Shown here: positions 1 through 7,442 of the stretch, piece after piece
Layout of the letters: the number at the start of each line of letters is the position of its first letter
Position numbering within the stretch: the first letter of the stretch is position 1
NCBI GenBank assembly: GCA_026398285.1
Contig: JAPLTI010000177.1
Location: 1-8,956 of the forward strand
From: Verrucomicrobiota bacterium
GTDB lineage: Bacteria > Verrucomicrobiota > Verrucomicrobiia > Chthoniobacterales > Terrimicrobiaceae
Direction: 5' to 3'
Length of the DNA: 8,956 nucleotides
Made by a program: the position numbers and the translations under genes
Notes under the pieces: model-generated
The model's input: the letters and a program-made list of their open reading frames with translations, nothing else
Told to the model about the DNA's origin: nothing
Database searches by the model: none

Positions 1-2
1 CC

Positions 3-1190
3 CTCCAACCCGCTTTGCATGCAAGTTCGGTGCGCGGAATCGAAAAACTCACGCTTCCGGAAGTTCAGGCCCGCCTGCAAGAGATGAATGGCATGCTGGC
101 GACCGCCGCGACAGATGAACTGGAGCAAAATCTGGTTGCCCGCTGGTCGAAGCTCGACCCGATTGGCGCGGCCGAGTTTGCAGCTGATGCGGTCGCTCAG
201 GGCGGCAATCCCCGACTTTTGCAAACGGCCGCCAATGCTTGGGCAAAAACCGACCCCGTTGGCGCGGCGCAGTGGGCAGCGACACTTGACTCTCCCCTCG
301 CGAGGGATACCGCGCTTGGGCAGATTTTTGGCACCTGGTCCTCGACCAATCCCGCCCAAGCGGCCAGTGCGATCGCCACACTCCCGATGGGATCGGCTCA
401 GACGGTTGCGACCTCCGCCGTTGCCCGAAATTTTGCGAAAGGGAACCTAGATGCCGCCCTGAAATGGGCCGAAGGACTATCGGGGCCGGTGCAACTGGCT
501 GCCTCCCGGGAGATCGTCAATCTATGGTCCACCTCGGATCCCGAGGCCACTGGCGCTTGGATCATGCAGCAAGGCTCGCAGCAACTTCGCAGCGAGGCGC
601 TTCGTCAGCTTGCGGGAAACTGGGTGTCGCGCGATCCCGGCGCGGCCATTGACTATGCCCAGACGATCGCCGATGTCGGCCTGCGCAATGGTTTTGTCCA
701 GTCCGCCATGCAAAGATTTTCCAGCATGGATCCCGTGGCAGCCGCAAATTGGCTCTCGAGCGATGCCGCAAAGCCCCACGCGTCCTCATTGGTGGGGAGC
801 GTGTCGTCGCGCTGGGCCGCCTTCGACCCTAGCTCGGCTGCTGGTTGGGCTTCATCCATCACAGACAGCACGCTCCGCAACAAAGCGCTCTCGGCCGTCT
901 CGACATCATGGAGTCAAACCAACCCCTCTGAAGCCGCGCAGTGGGTTGGTTCAATCAAGGATGCGCAGGCGAGGGATGTCGCCACTGCGGCTTTCAGCGT
1001 GGAATTGGCCAAAGCGAATCCCGCCACGGCAGCTCAATGGGCCTCGCGCATTTCGGATCCGGCAAGGCTCAGCAGTTCGCTGAACCGGATCGTGAGCGAC
1101 TGGAAAAAAATCGATCCGAACGCCGCGCGCTCATTCGTTCTTTCTTCGACAGTCATGCCTGCGGATTTAAGGCAAAAGCTGCTGCAATAA
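3..1190 (+). CDS. Helical-type repeat protein with eleven 32-residue repeats, 5' truncated
   Basis: No function is recognised. The frame is open to the left edge: the codons before the TTG at 15 read Leu-Gln-Pro-Ala with no stop. That TTG is therefore probably an internal leucine codon and the true start lies outside the window. The visible 395 residues are almost entirely a tandem repeat with an aromatic anchor followed by DP or NP and AA.WA (for example WAKTDPVGAAQWA). Counting the codon at base 15 as residue 1, the anchors fall at 44, 76, 108, 140, 171, 203, 235, 267, 299, 331 and 363, a spacing of 32 with one 31. Phe replaces Trp at 140 and 235, and Leu at 331. Ala, Ser and Trp content and the predicted helix-turn-helix units suggest an alpha-solenoid scaffold, as with TPR or HEAT families, but this is inference. 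Proteins with similar repeats are common in Verrucomicrobiota, often behind an N-terminal membrane anchor, which would be in the missing part. It converges on topB, 33 bases away. Confidence 0.85.
   Translation, partial: LQPALHASSVRGIEKLTLPEVQARLQEMNGMLATAATDELEQNLVARWSKLDPIGAAEFAADAVAQGGNPRLLQTAANAWAKTDPVGAAQWAATLDSPLARDTALGQIFGTWSSTNPAQAASAIATLPMGSAQTVATSAVARNFAKGNLDAALKWAEGLSGPVQLAASREIVNLWSTSDPEATGAWIMQQGSQQLRSEALRQLAGNWVSRDPGAAIDYAQTIADVGLRNGFVQSAMQRFSSMDPVAAANWLSSDAAKPHASSLVGSVSSRWAAFDPSSAAGWASSITDSTLRNKALSAVSTSWSQTNPSEAAQWVGSIKDAQARDVATAAFSVELAKANPATAAQWASRISDPARLSSSLNRIVSDWKKIDPNAARSFVLSSTVMPADLRQKLLQ
144..1139 (+). repeat. Eleven tandem 96-base coding repeats (32 residues each)
   Basis: These are protein-level repeats inside the first gene. 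The anchor codons (Trp, or Phe or Leu in three units) recur every 96 bases from base 144, with a single 93-base step between the fourth and fifth units. Each unit has the pattern aromatic, five residues to a Pro (DP or NP in ten of the eleven units), then AA and usually WA, followed by a variable helix-like stretch that tends to carry Arg and several Ala. The DNA of the units has diverged and is not a simple near-identical tandem repeat. This implies old duplication with selection on the fold, not recent expansion. Confidence 0.85.
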
Positions 1191-1223
1191 ATGGCGCGTG
1201 GCTTGGCCCGGCCCGACTGAAAT

Positions 1224-3716
1224 CTACTTCGAAGCAGTGGCCACTTTTTTCCGTGTGGCGGGCTTTTTGGCAGCGGGAGCTTTCTTTTCGCGGGGCTCGA
1301 ATTCGAAGGTGACCTTGCCGTCTTCGAGTTTGAGGTAGGCGGAGAAGGGTCGGCCTTTTTTGGAGATGAAGCGCGGGATGAGGTCGGTCTTGCCGACGGT
1401 GAGGATTTTTTCGACTTGCTCGCGCGGGATTTCGCGTTGGCAAAGGGATTTTCCCATGCGGAATTTGCACTTGCCGACATTCGAGCACTGCCAAGCGGTG
1501 CCGGTATCGTGGATCGTGCCGGTTTTGCAGGCCGGGCAGGTGCCGATGCTCGGGAGTTCCGCAAAATTGATCTTCGCAGCGGAGTCGGCATTTTCGCCGA
1601 AGTCGAAGGATTGCTTGCCCTCGGTTTTGTCGAATTGCACCATCGCGGAGAAGGGCCGACCCATCTTGCTGCGAAAGCCTTCCAGCGGTCCAACGCGTCC
1701 TTCGGTGAGTAGTTTTTGGACCTCTTCGCGCTCGAGGTTTCGTCCGGACATGTTTTTCCAAACAATAGCCCCGCAGCCCTCGGTTTTGCACTCGTAGGCT
1801 TTGAAGGATTCCTTGAAACCCCGATTGTTGCATTTCGGACAGGTGACATCGATTGCCTCGAAATTTCCTTCGATCGTATCGCCTTGGAAATTTTTCGCCT
1901 TCTCGACGATGTCGGTGGTGTAGGCGCGGATTTCCTCCATGAAGCGTCCGCGGTCGAGTCCACCGCCTTCCATTTGCTTCAATTTGAATTCCCACTCGCC
2001 CGTCATTTCGGGTGATGTGAGGGATTGGATGCCGAGTCCACGCAGGAGGGTGATGAGGGCGAGGCCCTTTGAGGTCACGATGATTTCGCGGCCTTGGCGA
2101 AGCAGGTATCCATCGAGGATGAGACCTTCGATAGTCTGAGCACGTGTAGCTGGCGTGCCGAGCCCTCGCTGGGACATGGCTTCGCGGAGTTCCTCGTCAT
2201 CAACGAGTTTCCCGGCGCTTTCCATGGCGGAAAGAAGTGTCGCTTCGGTGAAGCGGGCTGGTGGCCGGGTCTCGTTTTCCTTCACCTCGAGCGCCTCGGT
2301 CTTGGCGGATTCGCCGGCTTTGATCGCCACGACGGTCTGGTCTTCATCACCAGCGGCTTCCTTGCCATAAACGGCGAGCCAGCCGGGATCTGTGAGGATT
2401 TTTCCATCGGTCTTGAAGGCCTCCTGCTCAACGCGGGTGATGCGGGTGGTGACCTCGAATTTCGCGGCGGGATAGAATGCGGCCACGAAGCGACGGGCGA
2501 CCATGTCGTAAACCTTCAGCTCAAAATCATCGAGCGCCTTGGGCGAAACGCCGGTCGGGATGATGGCAAAGTGGTCGGTGACTTTGGCGGAGTTAAAAAC
2601 GCGGCGGTTCAGACCAATCAGGCCTTTGTCGAGAGCATAGCTGGCGTGTTGCGCGAGGTCCTGAGGCTCAATCCCGGCGAGGATTTTTTTGACATTCGGA
2701 AGGTTGTCGTCCGGCAGGTAGCGCGAGTCGGTTCGCGGGTAGGTGAGAACTTTGTGCTTCTCGTAGAGGGCCTGGGCGATCTGGAGCGTGCGCTTGGCGC
2801 TGAGGCCGAAGCGGGAGTTCGCCTCGCGCTGGAGAGTCGTGAGATCGTAAAGCTGCGGGGCGACCTGCGTAGTGGGTTTTTTTTCCTCGGTGATGACGCC
2901 CGGCTTGCCGTGGCATTTCGCAACGATCGCCTCAGCTGCGGCGCGATCCCAAATGCGCTCGGCTTTCGCATCCTCGTCGTCGCCTTTTTTGAAGCCCTCG
3001 CTGAACCAGCGGCCGCGATACGAACCGGCGGTGACACCGAAATCACCATAAACTTCAAAATACGGACGCGGCTTGAAGGCGCGGATTTTTTCCTCACGCT
3101 CGGCCAGGATCGCGAGGGTCGGCGTCTGCACACGGCCGACGGGCGTGAGTTGGAATCCACCGCCCTTGGAGTTGAACGCCGTCATGGCACGCGTGGCATT
3201 GATGCCTACAAGCCAATCACTTTCGCTGCGACATACGGCTGCATCCGCGAGTGGAACCATTTCTTGCCCGGCACGCAAATGCGCAAATCCCTCGCGGATT
3301 GCTTCGGTCGTCATGCTCTGCAGCCAAAGGCGGCGTGTCGGCTTTTTCGAATTCGCGAGCTGGATGATGTAATGAAAAATCAACTCCCCCTCGCGGCCGG
3401 CGTCGCAGGCGTTGATGACCTCTGTGATATCCGGACGCTTGAGCAGGCGTTTGATGAGGCTGAGACGGGAAGCTGTTTTTTCAATCGGCTTGAGATCGAA
3501 ATGGTCAGGAACGATAGGGAGATTCGCAAAACTCCACTTGCCCCGCTTCTTGTCCATCTCGTTCGGCAGGCACAACTCAACAAGATGACCGACAGCAGAA
3601 GTAATTACCAAAGAGTCATTTTCAAAAAATTCATCCTTGCTGGAGAATTTGCCGAGGGACTTTGCAAGATCGCGGGCTACTGAGGGTTTTTCGGCAATGA
3701 CAAGGGATTTGGACAT
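1224..3716 (-). CDS. topB: DNA topoisomerase III (type IA), with two zinc ribbons
   Basis: This cytoplasmic enzyme cuts one DNA strand through a tyrosine linkage to relax negative supercoils and unlink DNA. The 830-residue protein starts at ATG 3716 (MSKSLVIAEKPS). The frame extends to a TTG at 3752, but that start adds 12 residues before the conserved TOPRIM start and is unlikely. The TOPRIM domain has Glu9 and the metal-binding DAGREGE at 105-111. The catalytic tyrosine is Tyr326 in TYPRTDS (325-331), and RGLGTPATRA at 517-526 is a further family motif. The C-terminal part has two four-cysteine zinc ribbons (Cys626, 629, 643, 648 and Cys727, 730, 744, 750). Each is followed by a conserved GRPFSA segment (686-691 and 789-793), as in topoisomerase C-terminal repeat domains. 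A Lys/Ala-rich tail covers about 811-830. Length exceeds E. coli TopB (about 650) because of these additions. DAGREGE and zinc ribbons also occur in TopB-like proteins of other phyla, so TopB fits better than TopA. No strong ribosome binding site was seen upstream of the ATG. Confidence 0.93.
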   Translation of the reverse strand: MSKSLVIAEKPSVARDLAKSLGKFSSKDEFFENDSLVITSAVGHLVELCLPNEMDKKRGKWSFANLPIVPDHFDLKPIEKTASRLSLIKRLLKRPDITEVINACDAGREGELIFHYIIQLANSKKPTRRLWLQSMTTEAIREGFAHLRAGQEMVPLADAAVCRSESDWLVGINATRAMTAFNSKGGGFQLTPVGRVQTPTLAILAEREEKIRAFKPRPYFEVYGDFGVTAGSYRGRWFSEGFKKGDDEDAKAERIWDRAAAEAIVAKCHGKPGVITEEKKPTTQVAPQLYDLTTLQREANSRFGLSAKRTLQIAQALYEKHKVLTYPRTDSRYLPDDNLPNVKKILAGIEPQDLAQHASYALDKGLIGLNRRVFNSAKVTDHFAIIPTGVSPKALDDFELKVYDMVARRFVAAFYPAAKFEVTTRITRVEQEAFKTDGKILTDPGWLAVYGKEAAGDEDQTVVAIKAGESAKTEALEVKENETRPPARFTEATLLSAMESAGKLVDDEELREAMSQRGLGTPATRAQTIEGLILDGYLLRQGREIIVTSKGLALITLLRGLGIQSLTSPEMTGEWEFKLKQMEGGGLDRGRFMEEIRAYTTDIVEKAKNFQGDTIEGNFEAIDVTCPKCNNRGFKESFKAYECKTEGCGAIVWKNMSGRNLEREEVQKLLTEGRVGPLEGFRSKMGRPFSAMVQFDKTEGKQSFDFGENADSAAKINFAELPSIGTCPACKTGTIHDTGTAWQCSNVGKCKFRMGKSLCQREIPREQVEKILTVGKTDLIPRFISKKGRPFSAYLKLEDGKVTFEFEPREKKAPAAKKPATRKKVATASK

Positions 3717-3915
3717 GATCGGGAAGTTGTTACAAAGTGGCGCTCCTCGCAACCAGCAGGCCGACTTTTCATTTCAAGGGCGAGGAAAGTGTAAGAGACA
3801 AGGCCGCTTGGCAAGCCAGTTCTTCGAAAAAAAAGGCAAATCCGCGCCACAGAGGCCCAACTACCGCACATTTCAAAGAGCGCCCAACCGATTCCTGAAT
3901 TTCTTGGAGGAATGA

Positions 3916-4008
3916 ATGGCCTCCTTTGAAATTGCTAGGTTTTTGCGCATTTTATCCTATTTTTCCGTTGATAATCCGATCAAAGCAGAAAAAATACGTT
4001 CTTTTTAG
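3916..4008 (+). CDS. Candidate 30-residue small ORF, doubtful
   Basis: An ATG at 3916 opens a 30-codon frame ending in TAG at 4006-4008. A GGAGG at 3906-3910 sits five bases upstream, a good Shine-Dalgarno spacing. The peptide starts MASFEIARFLRILSYF and ends in a Lys/Arg-containing tail (KAEKIRSF); the N-terminal half could be an amphipathic helix. No family is recognised and no convincing promoter was seen on this strand. The GGAGG is also one arm of an inverted repeat, and an AT-rich spacer yields chance ORFs of this length, so this could well be non-coding. Confidence 0.15.
   Translation: MASFEIARFLRILSYFSVDNPIKAEKIRSF
3954..3983 (-). promoter_or_regulatory. Possible sigma-70-like promoter for topB
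   Basis: On the minus strand, TTGATC (3983-3978) and TAGGAT (3959-3954) are separated by 18 bases in the AT-rich spacer, each matching four of six consensus positions. Transcription from here would give a leader of more than 200 bases before the topB ATG. AT-rich DNA produces such matches by chance, and promoter consensus in this phylum is not well settled, so this is a candidate only. Confidence 0.15.
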
Positions 4009-4028
4009 GAATTCTCGACTTTTCTATT

Positions 4029-4060
4029 TTGATGGGTGTTTTTGAAAAAAAGCCAATCAA
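4029..4060 (-). terminator. Imperfect inverted repeat just after livF, possible terminator
   Basis: Directly after the livF stop, the minus strand reads TTGATTGG, then a T-run and A-run that can pair with each other, then CCCATCAA. The outer arms pair at seven of eight positions and the inner T5/A5 extends the stem around a tiny loop. The position at the end of the liv operon fits termination. However, the stem is AT-rich and no clear T-tract follows, so it is not a textbook intrinsic terminator. Confidence 0.3.
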
Positions 4061-4780
4061 TCACGTAGCACGCTCTTCGCCGAGGTAGGCGGAGCGGACG
4101 GCGGGGTTGGTGCGGAGGCTTTCGGTGGTGTCGTTGAGAATGATGCGACCGGTTTCCAAGACATAGCCGTGGCTGGCGATGCGCAACGCGAGGTTGGCAT
4201 TTTGTTCCACGAGCAGAATGGTGAGGCCGAGTTCGCGGTTGATTTCCACAATGCGGGAAAAAATCGTTTGGACGAGAATCGGCGCGATACCCAGCGAGGG
4301 TTCGTCAAGGAGGAGGCATTTCGGCTTCGACATGAGGGCGCGGGCGATGGCAAGCATCTGCTGCTCCCCGCCGCTGAGCGTTCCAGCGGCTTGTTGGAGG
4401 CGTTCCTTCAATCTGGGGAAAAGAGTAAAAATGCGCTCCAGGTCTGAGGAAATGGCAACGCGGTCGCGGCGCAGATGCGCGCCCATGTGCAAATTCTCGA
4501 GCACGGTGAGATTGGAAAAAACCATGCGTCCCTCGGGCGAGTGGGCCATGCCGAGGGCGACGATTTCGTGGGCGGGCTTGTTTGTGATGTCCCGTCCCTC
4601 AAAAACAATCGAGCCGCTCGCGACCTTGGCGATGCCGGAAATCGCGCGCAAGGTGCTGGATTTTCCTGCTCCATTGCCGCCGATGAGTGTCACGATGCTC
4701 CCGGCGGGAACTTCGAGCGAGATGCCATGAAGCGCGGCGATGCCTCCGTAACTGACATGGAGATTCCGAATCTCAAGCAT
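4061..4780 (-). CDS. livF: Branched-chain amino acid ABC transporter, ATPase LivF
   Basis: LivF is one of the two cytoplasmic ATPases that power import through the LivHM channel. The 239-residue protein, a usual LivF length, starts at ATG 4780 (MLEIRNLHVSYGG). The frame runs further upstream only as overlap with livG. Visible motifs are Walker A GGNGAGKSS (34-42), the LivF-type SPEGRMVF (81-88) in the Q-loop region, the signature LSGGEQQ (135-141) and Walker B CLLLDEPSLG (155-164). In the switch region LLVEQNAN (189-196), Gln193 takes the place of the usual His. Glu in the Q-loop region and Gln at the switch are typical of LivF and separate it from LivG. The start overlaps the end of livG by 8 bases and has a strong GGAGGAGG six bases upstream, so translation is probably coupled but also independently initiated. 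It is the last gene of the operon. Confidence 0.95.
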   Translation of the reverse strand: MLEIRNLHVSYGGIAALHGISLEVPAGSIVTLIGGNGAGKSSTLRAISGIAKVASGSIVFEGRDITNKPAHEIVALGMAHSPEGRMVFSNLTVLENLHMGAHLRRDRVAISSDLERIFTLFPRLKERLQQAAGTLSGGEQQMLAIARALMSKPKCLLLDEPSLGIAPILVQTIFSRIVEINRELGLTILLVEQNANLALRIASHGYVLETGRIILNDTTESLRTNPAVRSAYLGEERAT

Positions 4781-5549
4781 GGTGAGCCTCCTCCCCCAGA
4801 TAAGCTTCGATGACTTTGGGATCGCGTTGAATGGCCTGCGGCGTGCCTTCAGCAATTTTCTGGCCGTGGTCGAGAACAACGATTCGTTGGCAGACCCCCA
4901 TGACGACGCGCATGTCGTGTTCCACCAAAAGCACAGCGATGCGGAATTTTTCCTGAACAAAGTGGATCAACTCCATGAGGCGGACTTTTTCCGTGGGGTT
5001 CATGCCAGCAGCGGGCTCGTCCAGCAGGAGCAATTTCGGGCCAGTGGCCAGAGCACGCACGATTTCCAAGCGCCGCTGGTCGCCGTAGGGCAGATCTGTC
5101 GCCTGCCTGTCGGCATCATCTTTGAGTCCAAAAATATCTAAAAGCGCGAGAACCTCACCGCGAATCCGTTCCTCCTCGGCACGAAATGCCGGCCCACGGG
5201 TGAGCGAGTGGATGATGCCATGGCGAAGGCGGCCATTCATCGCCGTGCGGACATTGTCGAAAACAGTGAGCGAGCCGAAGAGGCGGATGTTTTGGAATGT
5301 GCGGGCAATGCCGAGCGCGGTGATGCGGTTGGCCTTCTTATCGTGGAGCGAGACGCCATTGAAGCGGATCGCTCCGCGCGTGGGTTTGTAAACGCCGGTG
5401 ATGATGTTGAAGACCGTTGTCTTCCCCGCCCCGTTTGGGCCGATGAGGCCGACCATCTCCTCCGGGGCGATGTGAAAATCCAGATCTCCGACGGCGCGCA
5501 GGCCGCCGAACTCCATGGTGACCCGCTCGAGCTTCAGCAGGTCACTCAT
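4773..5549 (-). CDS. livG: Branched-chain amino acid ABC transporter, ATPase LivG
   Basis: LivG is the second cytoplasmic ATPase of the importer, pairing with LivF. The 258-residue protein starts at ATG 5549, and its ATG overlaps the livM stop in an ATGA arrangement, a 4-base overlap that implies translational coupling. Visible motifs are Walker A GPNGAGKTT (37-45), Q-loop Gln86 in ARTFQNIRLF, the signature LPYGDQRRLE (153-162) in the family's degenerate YG.QRRLE form, Walker B LLLLDEPAAG (173-182) with catalytic Glu178, and switch His211 in LLVEHDMR. The insert after the Q-loop (about 105-130) is normal for LivG. The protein ends HHA, and its last codons overlap the start of livF. An AAAGG about ten bases before the ATG is a weak ribosome binding site. 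Confidence 0.95.
   Translation of the reverse strand: MSDLLKLERVTMEFGGLRAVGDLDFHIAPEEMVGLIGPNGAGKTTVFNIITGVYKPTRGAIRFNGVSLHDKKANRITALGIARTFQNIRLFGSLTVFDNVRTAMNGRLRHGIIHSLTRGPAFRAEEERIRGEVLALLDIFGLKDDADRQATDLPYGDQRRLEIVRALATGPKLLLLDEPAAGMNPTEKVRLMELIHFVQEKFRIAVLLVEHDMRVVMGVCQRIVVLDHGQKIAEGTPQAIQRDPKVIEAYLGEEAHHA
4787..4794 (-). promoter_or_regulatory. Strong ribosome binding site of livF
   Basis: The minus strand reads GGAGGAGG with a six-base spacer before the livF ATG. It lies inside the last codons of livG. It fixes ATG 4780 as the livF start, against longer in-frame extensions into livG, and lets livF be initiated efficiently on its own. Confidence 0.7.
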
Positions 5550-6496
5550 GGCTGGGGGGCCTTTCTTTTTCGGCGCTGAAAATTGCCCAGCAGACCCTGC
5601 GGGCGGACGATCATCAAAATGATCAGCAAAAGCGCAAAAACGATCATCCGGTATTGCTCAAAATCGCGCAGGAGCTCATTCATCAAGGTCAGCAAAACGG
5701 CAGCGGCGGCAACTCCCGGAGTGCTCCCCATGCCCCCGAGAATAACCATCACGACGACATCCACCGATTTCAGAAAATTGAAGCCTTCGGGTGCGATGTA
5801 GCTGATGAAGTGGGCATAGAGGCCGCCGGCGAGACCGGCAAAGAAGGCGCCGATGACGAAAGCCGCGACCTTGTATTTCGTGGTGTTGATACCCATGGCC
5901 TCGGCGGCGATTTCGTCGTCGCGCACGGAGATGAACCCGCGTCCATAGGTCGAGTTAACCAGGCTCGCCACAACATAGATGGCCACTGTGGCGATGCCAA
6001 AGGTCCAGAGCAGATTCGTGTAGGGGGGAATGCCCTCGAGGCCTCGTGCGCCACCGAGTGCATTCGTGTTTTGAATGACAACGCGGATGATTTCTCCGAA
6101 CCCAAGGGTGACGATGGCGAGGTAGTCGCCACGAAGCCGAAGGGATGGCACGCCAACGAGGAAGCCGCAGAAGGAGGCAAAGAGACCGCCTGCAAGCAAG
6201 GCTGAAAAAAAGGCGGCTTGGGCCTGCCAAGCGGGTGCAGACGCCAGAGCAGGCGCCAGCGTGAGCGTGATGATGCTCGATGTGTAGGCGCCTGCGGCCA
6301 TGAAACCGGCGTGGCCCAGCGAGAACTGGCCTGTGTGGCCATTCACCAGATTGAGACTCACTGCGAGGATGATGTTGATGCCGGCCAGAACAAAGATGTT
6401 CACCGCGTAATCGTCCAACTGCGGCGCGATGGCATAAAGCGCCACGCTGGCAGCCAAACCAGCAACGAGGGCAAGGTGTGCGATGTGCTTCTTCAC
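5546..6496 (-). CDS. livM: Branched-chain amino acid ABC transporter, permease LivM
   Basis: LivM is one of the two inner-membrane permease subunits forming the translocation channel with LivH. From the GTG at 6496 it has 316 residues and starts MKKHIAHLALVAG, a short basic stretch before the first membrane segment. The frame extends to a TTG at 6529 (327 residues), which would overlap livH by 29 bases and has no better ribosome site. GTG is preferred because it lies four bases after the livH stop, but the choice is uncertain. Most of the protein is hydrophobic, with several membrane helices. Family motifs are GHTGQFSLGHAGFMAAGAY (53-71), LRLRGDYLAIVTLGFGEI (119-136) and the cytoplasmic coupling loop VRDDEIAAEAMGIN (191-204) that contacts the ATPase. 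The segment VVVMVILGGMGSTPG (247-261) and a basic tail after RPQGLLG (298-304) also match. It ends overlapping the livG start by 4 bases. Confidence 0.94.
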   Translation of the reverse strand: MKKHIAHLALVAGLAASVALYAIAPQLDDYAVNIFVLAGINIILAVSLNLVNGHTGQFSLGHAGFMAAGAYTSSIITLTLAPALASAPAWQAQAAFFSALLAGGLFASFCGFLVGVPSLRLRGDYLAIVTLGFGEIIRVVIQNTNALGGARGLEGIPPYTNLLWTFGIATVAIYVVASLVNSTYGRGFISVRDDEIAAEAMGINTTKYKVAAFVIGAFFAGLAGGLYAHFISYIAPEGFNFLKSVDVVVMVILGGMGSTPGVAAAAVLLTLMNELLRDFEQYRMIVFALLLIILMIVRPQGLLGNFQRRKRKAPQP

Positions 6497-6500
6497 GGCA

Positions 6501-7430
6501 TCAGACTTTCTCGCGCTCGGATTTTCCAAGGAGTCCGGCTGGCTTGAACATGAGGATCAATATTAAAATTACAAAGGCCACGGCATCCCGGAAGCCTGGC
6601 GGGATGCCAATGTTTTTGCTGTATCCCACAACAAGGGTTTCCACGAGGCCGATCAGAAAGCCTCCCAGAGCGGCTCCGGCGATGTTGCCGACGCCACCGA
6701 GCACTGCGGCGACGAAGGCTTTGATGCCCGGCAATATCCCCATGAAGGGGTCGATGGCCTGGTAAAGCATGGCGAAAAAAATCCCGGCTGCCGCTGCCAA
6801 GGCGGATCCCAGGCCGAAGGTGAACGAGATGACGGCATCCGTATTCACGCCCATGAGCGAGGCGGCGGTCGGGTTGTTAGACAGCGCACGCATCGCAAGA
6901 CCCATGCGGGTTTTTTGGACAATAAAACGGAGGGAAACCAAAAGCAGGAGTGTTACCACCAGCACGACGATCTGCTCCGTGGTTATGGAGACAGCTCCCG
7001 GCAGGTCGTGGGTGTCATTTTTGATAAGCTGGGGGAAGCCCTTTGGAGCGGCGCCGAAGAGGAGTTGTGCGCCGTAGGAGAGCAGGAGCGACACGCCGAT
7101 GGCAGTGATCAGCACCGTGAGGCGCGAGCGTTGGCGGAGCGGCTTGTAGGCGAGTTTCTCGATGAGGATTCCAAGGGCCGCGCAGATGCACATCGAGAGC
7201 AGGAGAACGAGTAACGCGGAGAGAAACTCCGGCATCCATTGAAAAAATGGCTTCAGCCAACGGTGCACATAGAGACCGGCAAAGGCACCGATCATGAAGA
7301 CATCGCCGTGCGCAAAGTTGATGAAACGCAGCACGCCGTAAACCATCGTGTAACCGAGCGCGATGAGGGCGTAGATCGCGCCCAGCGAGAGGCCGTTGAT
7401 GAGTTGCTGCGTGAGGTTTGCCCAGTCCAC
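6501..7430 (-). CDS. livH: Branched-chain amino acid ABC transporter, permease LivH
   Basis: LivH is the second inner-membrane permease subunit. The 309-residue protein starts with GTG at 7430. QQLINGLSLGAIYALIALGY at 8-27 is the classical LivH N-terminus, which supports that start even though no clear ribosome binding site precedes it. YGVLRFINFAHGDVFMIGAF (31-50) is the family hallmark. The coupling loop MRALSNNPTAASLMGVNTD (180-198) faces the ATPases. GIKAFVAAVLGGVGNIAGA (235-253) and the final FKPAGLLG (295-302) close the match. About eight hydrophobic membrane spans are visible. The gene begins 12 bases after the livJ stop and ends 4 bases before the livM GTG. Confidence 0.95.
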   Translation of the reverse strand: MDWANLTQQLINGLSLGAIYALIALGYTMVYGVLRFINFAHGDVFMIGAFAGLYVHRWLKPFFQWMPEFLSALLVLLLSMCICAALGILIEKLAYKPLRQRSRLTVLITAIGVSLLLSYGAQLLFGAAPKGFPQLIKNDTHDLPGAVSITTEQIVVLVVTLLLLVSLRFIVQKTRMGLAMRALSNNPTAASLMGVNTDAVISFTFGLGSALAAAAGIFFAMLYQAIDPFMGILPGIKAFVAAVLGGVGNIAGAALGGFLIGLVETLVVGYSKNIGIPPGFRDAVAFVILILILMFKPAGLLGKSEREKV

Positions 7431-7442
7431 GGAGTTTCGGGA

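Larger units (their letters stand above)
3717..4060. other. Intergenic region between livF and topB
   Basis: This 344-base spacer lies downstream of livF and upstream of topB, both on the minus strand. It should hold the liv operon terminator and the topB promoter. The part from about 3925 to 4060 is clearly more AT-rich than the genes. Visible elements are: an 11-base inverted repeat GCTTG-G-CAAGC at 3806-3816, a possible operator; a run of eight A at 3827-3834 beside a weak GGCG/TGCC stem at 3835-3848, which on the minus strand reads as a short stem followed by eight T; a GGAGG/CCTCC inverted repeat at 3906-3924; and a larger imperfect inverted repeat at 4029-4060. No RNA gene or riboswitch class was recognised. 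Confidence 0.6.

Noticed and set aside
1191..1223. Possible shared terminator between the convergent repeat gene and topB
   Set aside because: The 33-base gap has a GGCCCGGCC-like stretch but no stable symmetric stem and no T-run in either direction.
1034..1995. Two long minus-strand open frames of about 280-310 residues overlapping the topB 3' half and the end of the repeat gene
   Set aside because: Their Arg, Ser and Pro-rich low-complexity translations are out-of-frame readings of topB. The zinc ribbons and GRPFSA motifs exist only in the topB frame.
2094..3683. A 529-residue open frame on the plus strand, antisense to topB
   Set aside because: It lies entirely opposite the clear TopB motifs. 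Its translation has no recognisable domain, and long antisense frames are expected in GC-rich genes with strong codon bias.
3637..3915. Plus-strand 92-codon frame running from within topB into the spacer
   Set aside because: It starts opposite the conserved TopB N-terminus, has no recognisable family and no good ribosome site at its start.
4781..4960. N-terminal extension of LivF by 60 residues
   Set aside because: The extra stretch is an out-of-frame reading of livG; the strong ribosome site and the conserved MLEIRNL start fix ATG 4780.
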